Positions 1 through 7,787 of a stretch of 26,525 nt of DNA are shown here, piece by piece. A program made the translations under genes and the position numbers. The stretch spans positions 1 to 26,525 of the forward strand of contig WRFT01000002.1 of assembly GCA_009776385.1 (NCBI GenBank). Direction: 5' to 3'. How positions within the stretch are numbered: the stretch's first letter is position 1; each line of letters begins with the position of its first letter. Source of the DNA: Clostridia bacterium (GTDB lineage Bacteria > Bacillota > Clostridia > Christensenellales > Aristaeellaceae). The notes below the pieces were generated by a model. It was not told the origin of the DNA. It saw only the letters and a program-made list of their open reading frames with translations, and did not search any database.

Positions 1-785
1 GGGCCCGCGGAATCTTTAAAGCAAATAGATACATGCGTTTCTTTGCCGTTTAAATCGTCGCCCACGCAGCCCATATCCACCGCGATCATATCCTCGATGC
101 CGTCCGGCAGCGTCGCGGACGCGCCGTGGCCGACCTCTTCGTAAACCGTAAACATCAGATGCGTTTCGCGGCCTAAAGCAACCTTGCCGTCCGTGACAGC
201 CTTGGCCAGCGCCAGCAGCAGCCCCGCGGACGCCTTGTCGTCCAAATGCCGGCTCTTGATAAAACCGGTGTCCGTCAGGGTAAAGCGCGGCTCAAAGGAG
301 ATATAATCGCCCGCCGCGATACCCAGCCGCTTGGTATCCTCCGCGCAAGCCGTCAGCTCGTCCACCGTAACGGCCATGGTTTCGTCATTGCGCTTGTCCT
401 CTTCTCCGGTGTACACATGCCGGGAAGCCTTCACGGGGCGTATCGTCCCCGTATAGGTCTTTCCGGACAGCGTATGGATAAGGCAGTTCTCGTTTTCAAC
501 GGCCTGGTCGGAGAACCCGCCGATATGCGCGTAACGCAGCGTGCCGTCCGGCTTTACCGCGCGGACAATAGCGCCCAGCGTGTCTGCATGGGCGGACAGC
601 AGCAGGGGATGCCCTTGCCCTCCCAACGCGCATATAACCGTGCCCTTGCGGGTCACAAGCGGGTGAAGCCCCATCCCTTTCAGTTCCGCCGCGATAGTAT
701 CGGACGCTTTATCCGTCATGCCCGTCGGGCTTGGAATGGAAACGAGTTCGCGTATTTTGTCCACGGCGTACGGTGTGTAATCCAT
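1..785 (-). CDS. M42 family metallopeptidase (glutamyl/deblocking aminopeptidase type), 3'-truncated by window edge
   Basis: This is the N-terminal 261 residues of an M42 di-metal aminopeptidase, a cytoplasmic enzyme that removes N-terminal residues from peptides; full-length members are about 340-360 residues. The metal and catalytic residues are in the usual order: H68 in SAHADTLG, D182 in HLDDKASA (bridging), the E216-E217 pair in VYEEVGHG (E216 general base, E217 metal) and D237 in AVDMG. The last metal histidine lies beyond the edge. The ATG at 785 is preceded by AAAGGATG on the minus strand, a reasonable ribosome binding site. It is last in view of the minus-strand unit, 43 bases after the YwlG-like gene, and probably reads through from it. 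The exact substrate class (glutamyl, deblocking or the misnamed cellulase group) cannot be set from sequence. Confidence 0.93.
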   Translation of the reverse strand, partial: MDYTPYAVDKIRELVSIPSPTGMTDKASDTIAAELKGMGLHPLVTRKGTVICALGGQGHPLLLSAHADTLGAIVRAVKPDGTLRYAHIGGFSDQAVENENCLIHTLSGKTYTGTIRPVKASRHVYTGEEDKRNDETMAVTVDELTACAEDTKRLGIAAGDYISFEPRFTLTDTGFIKSRHLDDKASAGLLLALAKAVTDGKVALGRETHLMFTVYEEVGHGASATLPDGIEDMIAVDMGCVGDDLNGKETHVSICFKDSAG

Positions 786-828
786 AAGGCGTTCATCCTT
801 TGTGTTATATTTATAGCTCTCATAATCG

Positions 829-1356
829 TTACGTGTACTCCGCGCGCGGGCCTCCGATATAGGGCGGACGGGAGTAAGCCATCACCAGCCGCGCCTGCCC
901 GATGTGGGCATCGTCCATCCGAACGGGAACGGCCACCGGCTTAATATGCATGCCCACCAGCGTGTCGCCGATATCCACGGCGGCCTCCGCCTGAACGCTC
1001 CGGGCCAAGCAGGGGCGTTTTAGCAGCAGCCATCCGGCGGCGGCCGTAGAGCCGCCCGCATGCGGTTTGGGAACGGCCGCGACGCGTTCAAGCCCGCGGG
1101 ACGCAAGCGTCGCCTCTTCCATAACAAGCGCGCGGTTTAAATGCTCGCAGCATTGGTAGGCGTCCAAGAATCCGTGCCGCATACAAGCCTCGTGAAAGGC
1201 GAGGGCAATTCTTTGCCCGATTTCCGGCGCGGAAGCCTTGCCTATGGGGCCGCCCGCAATTTCACTGGTAGAGCATCCCAGTACAATGAGGTCGCCTCTT
1301 TGAAGGCCGCCCCGTTCCGCCAGCAGCGCAACGGCTCTGTCAAGGACGTGTTCCAT
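829..1356 (-). CDS. ywlG: YwlG/DUF436 (TIGR01440) family protein
   Basis: The 175-residue protein matches the YwlG/DUF436 family: an LIVLGCSTSEIAGGPIGK stretch near residues 23-40, FLDAYQCCEHLNRALVME at 63-80, and a VVGMHIKPVAVPVR-like segment (residues 133-147, here LVGMHIKPVAVPVR). Length fits the family (about 180). The function is not established; the family often sits near glyA or RNA-modification genes. The ATG at 1356 is chosen because it follows a very strong GAGGAGGTG Shine-Dalgarno at 7-8 bases and restores the family N-terminus; an upstream in-frame start at 1545 would bury it deep in the methyltransferase gene. The first 17 bases overlap the end of the upstream RNA methyltransferase, implying translational coupling. 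Confidence 0.9.
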   Translation of the reverse strand: MEHVLDRAVALLAERGGLQRGDLIVLGCSTSEIAGGPIGKASAPEIGQRIALAFHEACMRHGFLDAYQCCEHLNRALVMEEATLASRGLERVAAVPKPHAGGSTAAAGWLLLKRPCLARSVQAEAAVDIGDTLVGMHIKPVAVPVRMDDAHIGQARLVMAYSRPPYIGGPRAEYT

Positions 1357-2083
1357 GGCCCGCACCTCCTCTTCCCGATGTAAACGCGTAAAGGCCGATA
1401 GCCGCCGCCGCGGAAAGGTTGAGCGAATCGACGCCCGATTGGGGAATTCTGACGGATATGCCCGCTTGATGAAAGACGGGCGGGAGCCCGCTTGACTCGT
1501 TGCCGAATACCAGCGCGAACGGCTTAAGGATATCCGCGCCGCCAAGCGGTACCGCGCCGTCCGTCATAAAGGGATACACGGTATGGCGCGGGTAGAGCGC
1601 GCGGTAATCATCAAACGTACCAAACATGCGCACACGCGCGGAAAAAAGGGCGCCCATGGTCGCGCGGACCGTTTTAGGATGAAAGGGGTCCGCGCAGGGA
1701 CGGACAAGCGCGACATCCCGCACACCTAACCCCAGAGCCGTGCGGATAACGGAGCCCAGGTTGCCGCGGTCCGACGGGCTGACCAAAACGATATGCGGGC
1801 TGTCCGCGCAAAGCGTGTCCTCAAACTTCGTAAACACGGCCGCGGCGTAGCAATTGTCCTTTTCGGACAGCCGCCGAAGCGCCCGGTCCGCCGTCTCCGT
1901 GCGTACGCCGCGCTCATGGCACAGCGCAAGCAGGCGTGTCATTCCCTCGTCATGCCGCGCTTGCGAGGATAAAAGAACGCGCCGCGCCGCTTCCGGCCGG
2001 CGCAGCAGGCACTCCGTCGCAGGGTAAATGCCCGGCGCGTACGCATACTCGTTTTCCGTGTTGTAGGCTGCATATCCGCTCAA
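1340..2083 (-). CDS. SpoU/TrmH family RNA 2'-O-ribose methyltransferase
   Basis: A 247-residue SPOUT methyltransferase that would transfer a methyl group from S-adenosylmethionine to a ribose 2'-OH of rRNA or tRNA. The three SpoU motifs are intact: motif 1 NLGSVIRTA (108-116, with N108 and R114), motif 2 LVFGNESSGL (191-200) and motif 3 from VRIPQSGVDSLNLS (211-224), the SAM-binding trefoil knot. The N-terminal about 95 residues form a substrate-binding extension of the kind seen in TrmH/RlmB-like proteins. The only usable start is TTG at 2083, with AAGGCG and GGGAGA upstream; no in-frame ATG precedes the domain. It lies 8 bases after the second carboxypeptidase and overlaps the YwlG-like gene by 17 bases. 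The target RNA is unknown. Confidence 0.9.
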   Translation of the reverse strand: MSGYAAYNTENEYAYAPGIYPATECLLRRPEAARRVLLSSQARHDEGMTRLLALCHERGVRTETADRALRRLSEKDNCYAAAVFTKFEDTLCADSPHIVLVSPSDRGNLGSVIRTALGLGVRDVALVRPCADPFHPKTVRATMGALFSARVRMFGTFDDYRALYPRHTVYPFMTDGAVPLGGADILKPFALVFGNESSGLPPVFHQAGISVRIPQSGVDSLNLSAAAAIGLYAFTSGRGGAGHGTRP

Positions 2084-2091
2084 GTAACGCC

Positions 2092-3015
2092 TTAATCTCC
2101 CTGCGCAAACAATGATAACTCATGGTCCCCGTCGGGGCCCTTCACGTCGGTTTGGTAAACATGCATGGGCTCTCCGGAGACGGCTCCCCCTATCGCCGCG
2201 ACATGCTCCCGCCACAACGCGTCAAACTCTTCTAAAGTTAAATCCTCATTCATGATATACCGCGCGGCGTCCGTCCCGATATAGCGCATATGCCAGGGTT
2301 CAAAGGCGATTTGGGTAATGGCTTCCTTCCCCTCCGGATAACGCAGTATAAAACCGTAGTCGGCGCAATGGGCCTTCAGCCACGCGGCTTCCTTGGTATT
2401 GGCAAACGCGCCGTTAAGGGGCTTGCCAATCCATTCCTTGCTGATAATATCTACCCCAAGCCCCGTTTGGTGATCGGACGCGCCGGGCTTGGCCACATAG
2501 CCGTCGTCCACACCCTTGTTTCGGGAAAGGCGGTTATCGTACATGGATTTTTGCGTTTGATAGCTGCGGTATCCCGAATGCGCGTAGAGGGTTACGCCGT
2601 CCGCTAAAGCTTCGGCGAACAGCGCGTCTAACGCTTCGGAAGCCTCGCGCTGCATTAAAATGGCGGATGAGGAAGTCTTGCGCACCGATATGCGTATCAA
2701 GTCGTTCGGCACATAACTTGCGTCCAGCAAGTTCGATGTATTCACCAGCCGCAGGGTGTTTTGGTACAGTACCGAGCGCGGAAAAGGGAACAACCATTGG
2801 TTGTCGGATGCCGGTTGATCGCTCGCCGCTTCCCCTTGCAAATCATCAAAGCCTGCCATATCCGTTAATAAAGGCTCCGGCGTCGGCGTAACACTTTCCA
2901 CAATCCAGGCGATGCCGCTTGATTCGCCTATGGCGGGTATCGCCGCGGCGAAAACCAAGGCCGCTGCCCAAGCGGCGGCACGTACCAACCATGGTTTTGT
3001 CTTGCGTCTTATCAT
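2092..3015 (-). CDS. M15B D-alanyl-D-alanine carboxypeptidase (VanY/DdpX-like), second of a tandem pair
   Basis: A 307-residue exported zinc carboxypeptidase expected to remove the terminal D-Ala from peptidoglycan stem peptides. Residues 1-30 are a basic start plus a hydrophobic stretch (signal peptide or anchor), followed by a low-complexity linker to about 75. The VanY core shows SGYRSYQTQ (147-155), GASDHQTGLGVDI with zinc ligands H182 and D189, and EPWHMRYIG with E239 (catalytic) and H242 (zinc). The ATG at 3015 follows GAGGAGTGAGGAT, which includes the stop of the preceding paralogue, so the two are 10 bases apart and probably co-translated. It is longer than its neighbour by an N-terminal membrane/linker part and a C-terminal tail of about 55 residues. 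Confidence 0.94.
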   Translation of the reverse strand: MIRRKTKPWLVRAAAWAAALVFAAAIPAIGESSGIAWIVESVTPTPEPLLTDMAGFDDLQGEAASDQPASDNQWLFPFPRSVLYQNTLRLVNTSNLLDASYVPNDLIRISVRKTSSSAILMQREASEALDALFAEALADGVTLYAHSGYRSYQTQKSMYDNRLSRNKGVDDGYVAKPGASDHQTGLGVDIISKEWIGKPLNGAFANTKEAAWLKAHCADYGFILRYPEGKEAITQIAFEPWHMRYIGTDAARYIMNEDLTLEEFDALWREHVAAIGGAVSGEPMHVYQTDVKGPDGDHELSLFAQGD

Positions 3016-3025
3016 TCTGGTATCC

Positions 3026-3700
3026 TCACTCCTCTTCTATGATACTCAGGAGTAGCGCTAACTGCAAGTCCTCTATGTATGTTTCAAACGGAATATTTTT
3101 GGCGAACAGCTCCGCGGCCGCCTCCGTTCCGACATAACGGATATGCCAGGGCTCGGCGTTATAGCCGGTAACGCTTTCCCAACCCGCCTTATAACGAATG
3201 ATGAACCCGTATTTCCAGCTGTTTTCCGCCAGCCATTTTCCGGCTTTGGATGTGCCGAAACCGGGCGTCAAGTTAACGGAAGCCCCTGTATGGCCCACAT
3301 CCATCGCCAATCCCAGTTGATGCTCGCTGGCGCCCGGCGGCGCGACATACGCGTTGACATCGGCGGCCTTCGCGCCGGAAGACAAGCGCCTTTTATAAAT
3401 AGCCGTCTGTTTATCGTAACTACGGTATCCCGAAATGGTTCGCAGTGAAATTTTATCAGCCTTCGCCGCTTGAAACAGGGCCTCCAGCGCGCGCGCCGCT
3501 TCCGGCCGCATATCGCGGGATTGCCCCGATACGTTCGCGTTGCTGACTTCCGGAACATAAACGGGCAGCATCGTATAGGTACGGTTCACCAAAAACAGCG
3601 TGCCGGACGGGTCCATCTGCGGCATGACCTGTGTAAAACCGGTCGTCAGCACGCCGGAGGCGGCAAGCGCGTAAGCTAAAATAGTGCTGAGCAGGCTCAT
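3026..3700 (-). CDS. M15B D-alanyl-D-alanine carboxypeptidase, first of a tandem pair
   Basis: A 224-residue VanY-type zinc peptidase acting on peptidoglycan. A short hydrophobic N-terminus (residues 3-23) should export or anchor it. The catalytic set is complete: SGYRSYDKQ (90-98), GASEHQLGLAMDVG with zinc ligands H127 and D134, and EPWHIRYVG with E183 and H186. It shares the whole core with the next gene (3015-2092) but the two differ clearly at most non-motif positions, so this is an old duplication. Its ATG overlaps the stop of hflX as ATGA, with GGAGGA 9 bases upstream inside hflX: strong translational coupling to a cytoplasmic GTPase, which is an unexpected pairing. Confidence 0.94.
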   Translation of the reverse strand: MSLLSTILAYALAASGVLTTGFTQVMPQMDPSGTLFLVNRTYTMLPVYVPEVSNANVSGQSRDMRPEAARALEALFQAAKADKISLRTISGYRSYDKQTAIYKRRLSSGAKAADVNAYVAPPGASEHQLGLAMDVGHTGASVNLTPGFGTSKAGKWLAENSWKYGFIIRYKAGWESVTGYNAEPWHIRYVGTEAAAELFAKNIPFETYIEDLQLALLLSIIEEE

Positions 3701-5508
3701 TGCGTTTCGTCCTCCTCCGGTGCGGTTGTGACGGCGTCCGGCGGCAGCAGCGCCTCTGAATATCTTGCCTTTATCTTATCCCAATCCTCAGGCGCCGCGG
3801 TGAGGGAAACGGATACGCCGGTGTCCGTATATTCCTCGTTGGCCAGTTTCCCCAGCGTGCGCAGCTCGTTGAGGATACCATACCGGGAAAAGGGTATAAA
3901 CAACCGGTCCGTCGTTTGCCTGTGCGAAAGCGCCTTTTGAATGGCGGACAGCAAGCCGTCCATGTTTTGCCCGTCTTTGGCCGATATATACACGGCGTCC
4001 CGATAGCAGTTCAAGGGAATGACGCCCAAATCACATTTATTCACGGCGATGACGCGTTGGCTGTTTGTCGCGCCCAGTTCATCCAATGTGCTTATGACCA
4101 CGTCGTACTGCTGCTGCGCGTCGTCCGCCGAGCCGTCCGATACAAGCACCAGCACGTCAGCCAGTACCGCCTCCTCCAGGGTGGAGCGGAACGCGTCAAT
4201 CAGCGTGTGGGGAAGCTTGCGGATGAAGCCGACGGTATCCGTTAAAAGAAACGCTCCGCCGCCGGGCAAGGTTACCTTGCGGGATACGGCGTCCAAGGTC
4301 GCGAACATTTTATCTTCCGTATAGACGCCGGCGTTGGTCAAACGGTTTAGCAGCGTGGATTTTCCGGAGTTGGTATACCCCACCAGCGCTACGGCCGGTA
4401 TCTCTTTCTTCTCCCGCGCACGTCTGCGCAGCTGTCTTTGCCCCTCTATTTGCTCCAGATCGCGTTTCAACGCCGTGATACGCTCACGGATGCGCCGTTT
4501 ATTTATTTCCAGCCGGGACTCACCCGGCCCCCGCGTGCCGATACCGCCCGCCAGCCGGGAGAGGATAACGCCCTGGCCTATCAGCCGTGAAGACCGGTAG
4601 CGTAATTGTGCCAGCTCTACCTGTAATTTGCCCTCCCTTGTCGCCGCGCGCCCGGCGAAAATATCCAATACCAGCGTGGTTCGGTCTATTACCCGTAACC
4701 CGAGTTCGGTTTCAAGGTTTTTTTGCTGTAATCCCGTCAAATCATCATCGAAAATAACCAAATCCGCGTCCCGGGCTTGACAGTCCTTCGCCAGCTCGGC
4801 AGTTTTTCCGCTGCCGATATAGGTGGCGTTGTCGGGGCTGAGCTTCTTTTGAAAAACACGTCCCACAACCTCCGCGCCCGCTGTGTCCGCCAGATGCGCC
4901 AGTTCATCCAGTGACTCCATACTGTCCGTACCTACCAGCACCGCCCATTCCGTTGTGCGTTCGGTCTCCCCGTCCAGCCCCGCGGTGATAAGCCTGTCTG
5001 ATTCCCGTATTTGCTCCATCCATAAGGCTTGCGGTATTTTTTTAAGCGAGGCAGGTTCCGTAAGCAGTACATCGGAGGCGGTTTGTGAAACGCCGCTTAA
5101 AAACCCCGCGCCAATAGACTGCGCGCGCCCGTCCCGGATGCCGATGGCGGCCATGGCGTCAAACCGGAGGGACTTTAACGCGCTGATGTCCACATCGCTC
5201 AGTTCGCCGGATCCGCCCGGATGGGTATGGACGCACCGGATACCCGACAGGCGTTTCGCGTTGCGCCTCAAACGGCAATCCGTCAGCGGGACGCTGTCAG
5301 ACTCGCCCACAATGATGTTGGCAACCTCGCCCGAGCGGGTGATATACAGGGCAATCTCGCGGTTAACGGCCGATGAAAACCCGCAAAGAATTTCCGCCAG
5401 CTCCGCTGGGATGAAAACATCCGAGTCTATCTCATAGGCATAAAGTGTTTCAAGCTGCGCCAAAAATGTTTTTCGTAAACCGTAGGTGTTACCGTTAATT
5501 GCTATCAT
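3697..5508 (-). CDS. hflX: HflX GTPase with N-terminal JAMM/RadC-like (JAB) domain
   Basis: A 603-residue HflX, versus about 420 for the ordinary protein. The HflX part (about residue 190 on) has its N-terminal GTP_bdg_N-type region, the glycine-rich GGIGTRGPGE segment, a basic coiled coil, and the G motifs GYTNSGKST (377-385), DTVG (424-427), NKCD (490-493) and SAK (509-511). HflX splits and rescues stalled ribosomes. The first about 160 residues hold an exact JAMM signature: E51 in NREIALYI, then H94-x-H96-x7-S104-x2-D107 in HTHPGGSGELSDVD, with flanks like RadC. The start is taken as ATG 5508, six bases after GGAAAG; the longer frame to 5580 would overlap iscU and the ATG at 5514 has no spacing. 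It follows iscU by 34 bases. I believe similar long HflX forms occur in other Clostridia; the role of the extension is not known to me. Confidence 0.95.
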   Translation of the reverse strand: MIAINGNTYGLRKTFLAQLETLYAYEIDSDVFIPAELAEILCGFSSAVNREIALYITRSGEVANIIVGESDSVPLTDCRLRRNAKRLSGIRCVHTHPGGSGELSDVDISALKSLRFDAMAAIGIRDGRAQSIGAGFLSGVSQTASDVLLTEPASLKKIPQALWMEQIRESDRLITAGLDGETERTTEWAVLVGTDSMESLDELAHLADTAGAEVVGRVFQKKLSPDNATYIGSGKTAELAKDCQARDADLVIFDDDLTGLQQKNLETELGLRVIDRTTLVLDIFAGRAATREGKLQVELAQLRYRSSRLIGQGVILSRLAGGIGTRGPGESRLEINKRRIRERITALKRDLEQIEGQRQLRRRAREKKEIPAVALVGYTNSGKSTLLNRLTNAGVYTEDKMFATLDAVSRKVTLPGGGAFLLTDTVGFIRKLPHTLIDAFRSTLEEAVLADVLVLVSDGSADDAQQQYDVVISTLDELGATNSQRVIAVNKCDLGVIPLNCYRDAVYISAKDGQNMDGLLSAIQKALSHRQTTDRLFIPFSRYGILNELRTLGKLANEEYTDTGVSVSLTAAPEDWDKIKARYSEALLPPDAVTTAPEEDETQ

Positions 5509-5542
5509 GGACATCTTTCCGCGCGATGCGACGCGCTTATCA

Positions 5543-5920
5543 TCAAGGCTGTTCCGGGTGCTTGGCCATGTAATCCTCAATGGCCGCGCGAATGGCTTCC
5601 TCCGCCAGCATGGAACAATGCATCTTCACGGGCGGCAGTCCGCCCAGCGCTTCCGCCACGGCCAAGTTGGTCAGCTTTAGCGCCTCGCTTAATGATTTCC
5701 CTTTGACCATTTCCGATGCCATCGAGCTGGTCGCGATAGCCGCGCCGCAGCCAAATGTCTTAAACTTGACATCTTTGATGATGCCGTCTTCCACCTGAAT
5801 ATCTATCTTCATGATATCGCCGCATTTGGCGTTTCCCACCGTGCCCGTACCGGACGCGTTTGGAATCTCTCCCATGTTGCGCGGGTGAGTAAAATGGTCC
5901 ATCACCGTTTCACTGTACAT
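5543..5920 (-). CDS. iscU: Fe-S cluster assembly scaffold IscU/NifU-like
   Basis: A 125-residue IscU-type scaffold on which the desulfurase builds [2Fe-2S] clusters in the cytoplasm. The cluster ligands are present: C33 in AKCGD with D35, C58 in FGCGAAIATSS, and C102 in KMHCSMLAEEAI. Length and the YSETVMDHFTHPRN start are typical. The ATG at 5920 follows GAGGAG at 8 bases. It lies 21 bases downstream of iscS, the canonical partner. The usual hscBA/fdx genes of proteobacterial isc operons are absent, and the tRNA thiolation gene mnmA that often follows in Firmicutes is not here either; hflX takes that place. The fusion domains of NifU proper are missing. Confidence 0.96.
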   Translation of the reverse strand: MYSETVMDHFTHPRNMGEIPNASGTGTVGNAKCGDIMKIDIQVEDGIIKDVKFKTFGCGAAIATSSMASEMVKGKSLSEALKLTNLAVAEALGGLPPVKMHCSMLAEEAIRAAIEDYMAKHPEQP

Positions 5921-5941
5921 AAAAATGCTCCTCTTGTCAGA

Positions 5942-7105
5942 TTAACCGCGCGTGTATAGCGGCGACATTGCCCGTAGGCTTTCAACGATGCCCGGCAGTA
6001 CGGCGAGTGTTTGCTCCACATCCTGTAGTTGGTTTCCGGTACCCAATGACAGCCGAAGGCTGCCGTGAGCGGTTGCGTGATCCAGCCCGATGGCAAGCAG
6101 CACATGGCTCGGATCGAGCGAGCCGCTTGTGCAGGCGGAACCGGAAGACGCGGAGATACCGGCCATATCCAGGCGCAGCAGCAGCGCCTCACCTTCGATA
6201 TAGCGTATGGAAATGTTCACGTTTCCGGGCAGCCGCAGCGTGGGGTGCCCGTTCAGGCGCGTCTCCGGAATCGCGGACAGTATTCCCTGTATCAGCTTTT
6301 CGCGCAGTGCGGTGAGGCGCGCGGCGTTTTCACAAACGCCTCCGCAGGCCTTTTCGATAGCCGACCCCAACCCCACAATACCGGGCAGGTTCTCTGTAGA
6401 GGCCCTGCGGCCGCGTTCCTGCGCGCCTCCGTGTACAAGCCGTTCCACGGACACGCCCTTTCGGATATACAATGCGCCCATGCCCATGGGGCCGTGGAAC
6501 TTATGCGCGCTGAGGGACAGCATATCCACCTGCCACTCCCGCACGTCCACCGGTATGGCGCCGATAGCCTGAACGGCGTCCGTATGAAATAAAACGCCGC
6601 GTTCCCTGACCAAAGCGCCCAACTCTTGAATGGGTTCCAACGTCCCTATCTCATTATTGGCAGCCATGACGCTGACAAGAATGGTTTCCGGCGTGATAGC
6701 CCTTTCCAAATCGCTCGCCTTGACAAGCCCGTCGCCGTCCACGGGCAGAAAGGTCACGGTAAACCCTTGTTTTTGGAGCCAGTCCAGCGTATGCAGCACC
6801 GCGTGATGTTCAATGGGCGTGGATATGATATGTGTGCCCTTGGCACGGTTGGCGAACGCGGCGCCCTTCAACGCCCAGTTATCGCTCTCCGTGCCGCCGG
6901 ATGTAAAGTATACTTCACCGGCATCCGCCCCGATGGCGGCGGCCAATTGCTTGCGTGCCGTGTCGACGGCGCGCTGCGCGTTACGTCCTTCCGCATGAAT
7001 GGAGGAGGCGTTTCCGAAACGCGCGCCCATGTAGGGCAGCATGGCGTTCAGGACATCCGGATCCATTGGCGTGGTGGCGGCATGATCTAAATAAATTCTG
7101 CTCAT
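5942..7105 (-). CDS. iscS: Cysteine desulfurase IscS/NifS
   Basis: A 387-residue class V aminotransferase-fold enzyme that takes sulfur from cysteine onto an active-site cysteine and delivers it to IscU and other acceptors. Visible features are YLDHAATTP at the start, TSGGTESDN (PLP phosphate binding, 68-76), H100/H101, D176 in HTDAVQ, the PLP lysine K202 in SAHKFHGP, and the persulfide cysteine C325 in SSGSACTSG on a full-length mobile loop. Length matches NifS/IscS. The ATG at 7105 is 4 bases after the iscR-like stop, and its GGAG site lies inside the end of that gene. All key residues are intact. Confidence 0.97.
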   Translation of the reverse strand: MSRIYLDHAATTPMDPDVLNAMLPYMGARFGNASSIHAEGRNAQRAVDTARKQLAAAIGADAGEVYFTSGGTESDNWALKGAAFANRAKGTHIISTPIEHHAVLHTLDWLQKQGFTVTFLPVDGDGLVKASDLERAITPETILVSVMAANNEIGTLEPIQELGALVRERGVLFHTDAVQAIGAIPVDVREWQVDMLSLSAHKFHGPMGMGALYIRKGVSVERLVHGGAQERGRRASTENLPGIVGLGSAIEKACGGVCENAARLTALREKLIQGILSAIPETRLNGHPTLRLPGNVNISIRYIEGEALLLRLDMAGISASSGSACTSGSLDPSHVLLAIGLDHATAHGSLRLSLGTGNQLQDVEQTLAVLPGIVESLRAMSPLYTRG

Positions 7106-7109
7106 TGGT

Positions 7110-7529
7110 TTATTCTCCGTCCGTCAGCGCGGATTGGGTTAACATGTCCGCTAAAGTAATACCGTTTAGAATGTCGTTAATGCCGCCCGTCAGCCGCTCC
7201 CATACCGCCCTGGCCGCGCAGCTTCCGCTTTTGTGACAGGGAGCCTGCTCCGACAGACAGTCCGAAAAGGATACGGGGCCCTCCGTCGCCTCAATGATAT
7301 CGCCTACCGTAATAAGCGCCGGATCTTTAGACAGCTCGTAACCGCCTAAAACCCCCCTGGAGGTTTTTAGTAACCCGGCGCGGCGCAGGCTTCCCAGTAT
7401 TTGCTCTAAATACGGATCCGGGATACCGGTCTTGGCGATAGCCCTTAAGGGCTGCGTCCCCTTACCGGCGTGCAGGGCCAGATAATGCATGGCGTACAGC
7501 GCGTACTTTCCCTTGACGGACAGCCTCAA
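7110..7529 (-). CDS. iscR: Rrf2 family Fe-S-sensing regulator (IscR-like)
   Basis: A 139-residue winged-helix Rrf2 repressor. The start is a TTG at 7529: it gives the family N-terminus (M)RLSVKGKYALYAMHYL and follows GGGAGGA at 6-7 bases. The longer frame starting at 7616 would begin within the -35 box, so it is rejected. A helix-turn-helix (about 25-50) is followed by the RGVLGGYELSK wing. Three cysteines, C-x6-C-x5-C in DCLSEQAPCHKSGSC, sit where IscR binds its [2Fe-2S] cluster, so it probably senses cluster status and represses the iscS-iscU unit that starts 4 bases later. CymR-type members lack these cysteines. Confidence 0.92.
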   Translation of the reverse strand: MRLSVKGKYALYAMHYLALHAGKGTQPLRAIAKTGIPDPYLEQILGSLRRAGLLKTSRGVLGGYELSKDPALITVGDIIEATEGPVSFSDCLSEQAPCHKSGSCAARAVWERLTGGINDILNGITLADMLTQSALTDGE

Positions 7530-7558
7530 ATCGGTTCCTCCCTCTTTGGCTTCTGAAT

Positions 7559-7577
7559 CCCGAGTGATTTTATCGGG
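7559..7577 (-). promoter_or_regulatory. Candidate operator (inverted repeat) in the iscR leader
   Basis: A small dyad, CCCGA and TCGGG separated by nine AT-rich bases, lies just downstream of the -10 box of the iscR promoter, a common place for an Rrf2 autoregulatory site. The arms are only 5 bases, so the operator role is inference. Confidence 0.35.
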
Positions 7578-7587
7578 TTTCGAGGTT

Positions 7588-7616
7588 ATCTTACCGTATG
7601 ATGCCGGGGTTGTCAA
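7588..7616 (-). promoter_or_regulatory. Sigma-A type promoter of the isc-hflX unit
   Basis: On the minus strand, TTGACA (7611-7616) and TAAGAT (7588-7593) are separated by exactly 17 bases, close to consensus. Transcription should start near 7581, about 50 bases before the TTG start of the iscR-like gene. No other strong promoter is obvious in the unit, so this may drive all nine genes. Confidence 0.85.
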
Positions 7617-7743
7617 TAGTATGGGGCCGAGTATTCGTTAAGCCCTGAACAAAAATGTTATCACACGCGGATATGGCAGCGGGCATTTTAGCGTATTTTA
7701 ATCTTATTCTCATACGTTTATCTTTTCGCCCCTGAAACGGCTA

Positions 7744-7752
7744 TGCTATAAT
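7744..7752 (+). promoter_or_regulatory. Extended -10 promoter of the xpaC-telA operon
   Basis: TGCTATAAT is a perfect extended -10 element; the -35 region (around 7723-7728, TTTTCG) is weak, as expected for this class. The predicted start near 7759 leaves too little room for the ATG at 7764 and supports the ATG at 7788. The stretch from 7617 to 7743 otherwise shows no gene or clear element. Confidence 0.7.
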
Positions 7753-7787
7753 AGCCCGGACAGATGAAGAGAGCGAGGAAGCCACTT

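Noticed and set aside
246..944. Plus-strand open frame of 232 codons
   Set aside because: It lies antisense to the M42 peptidase and the end of the YwlG-like gene, has no family resemblance and no good ribosome binding site; GC-rich codons leave long shadow frames.
4883..5437. Plus-strand open frame of 184 codons
   Set aside because: Antisense to the JAMM and early HflX coding region; Ser-rich shadow translation with no recognisable domain.
7530..7616. N-terminal extension of the iscR-like gene
   Set aside because: It would start within the -35 box of the promoter and adds residues foreign to Rrf2 proteins.
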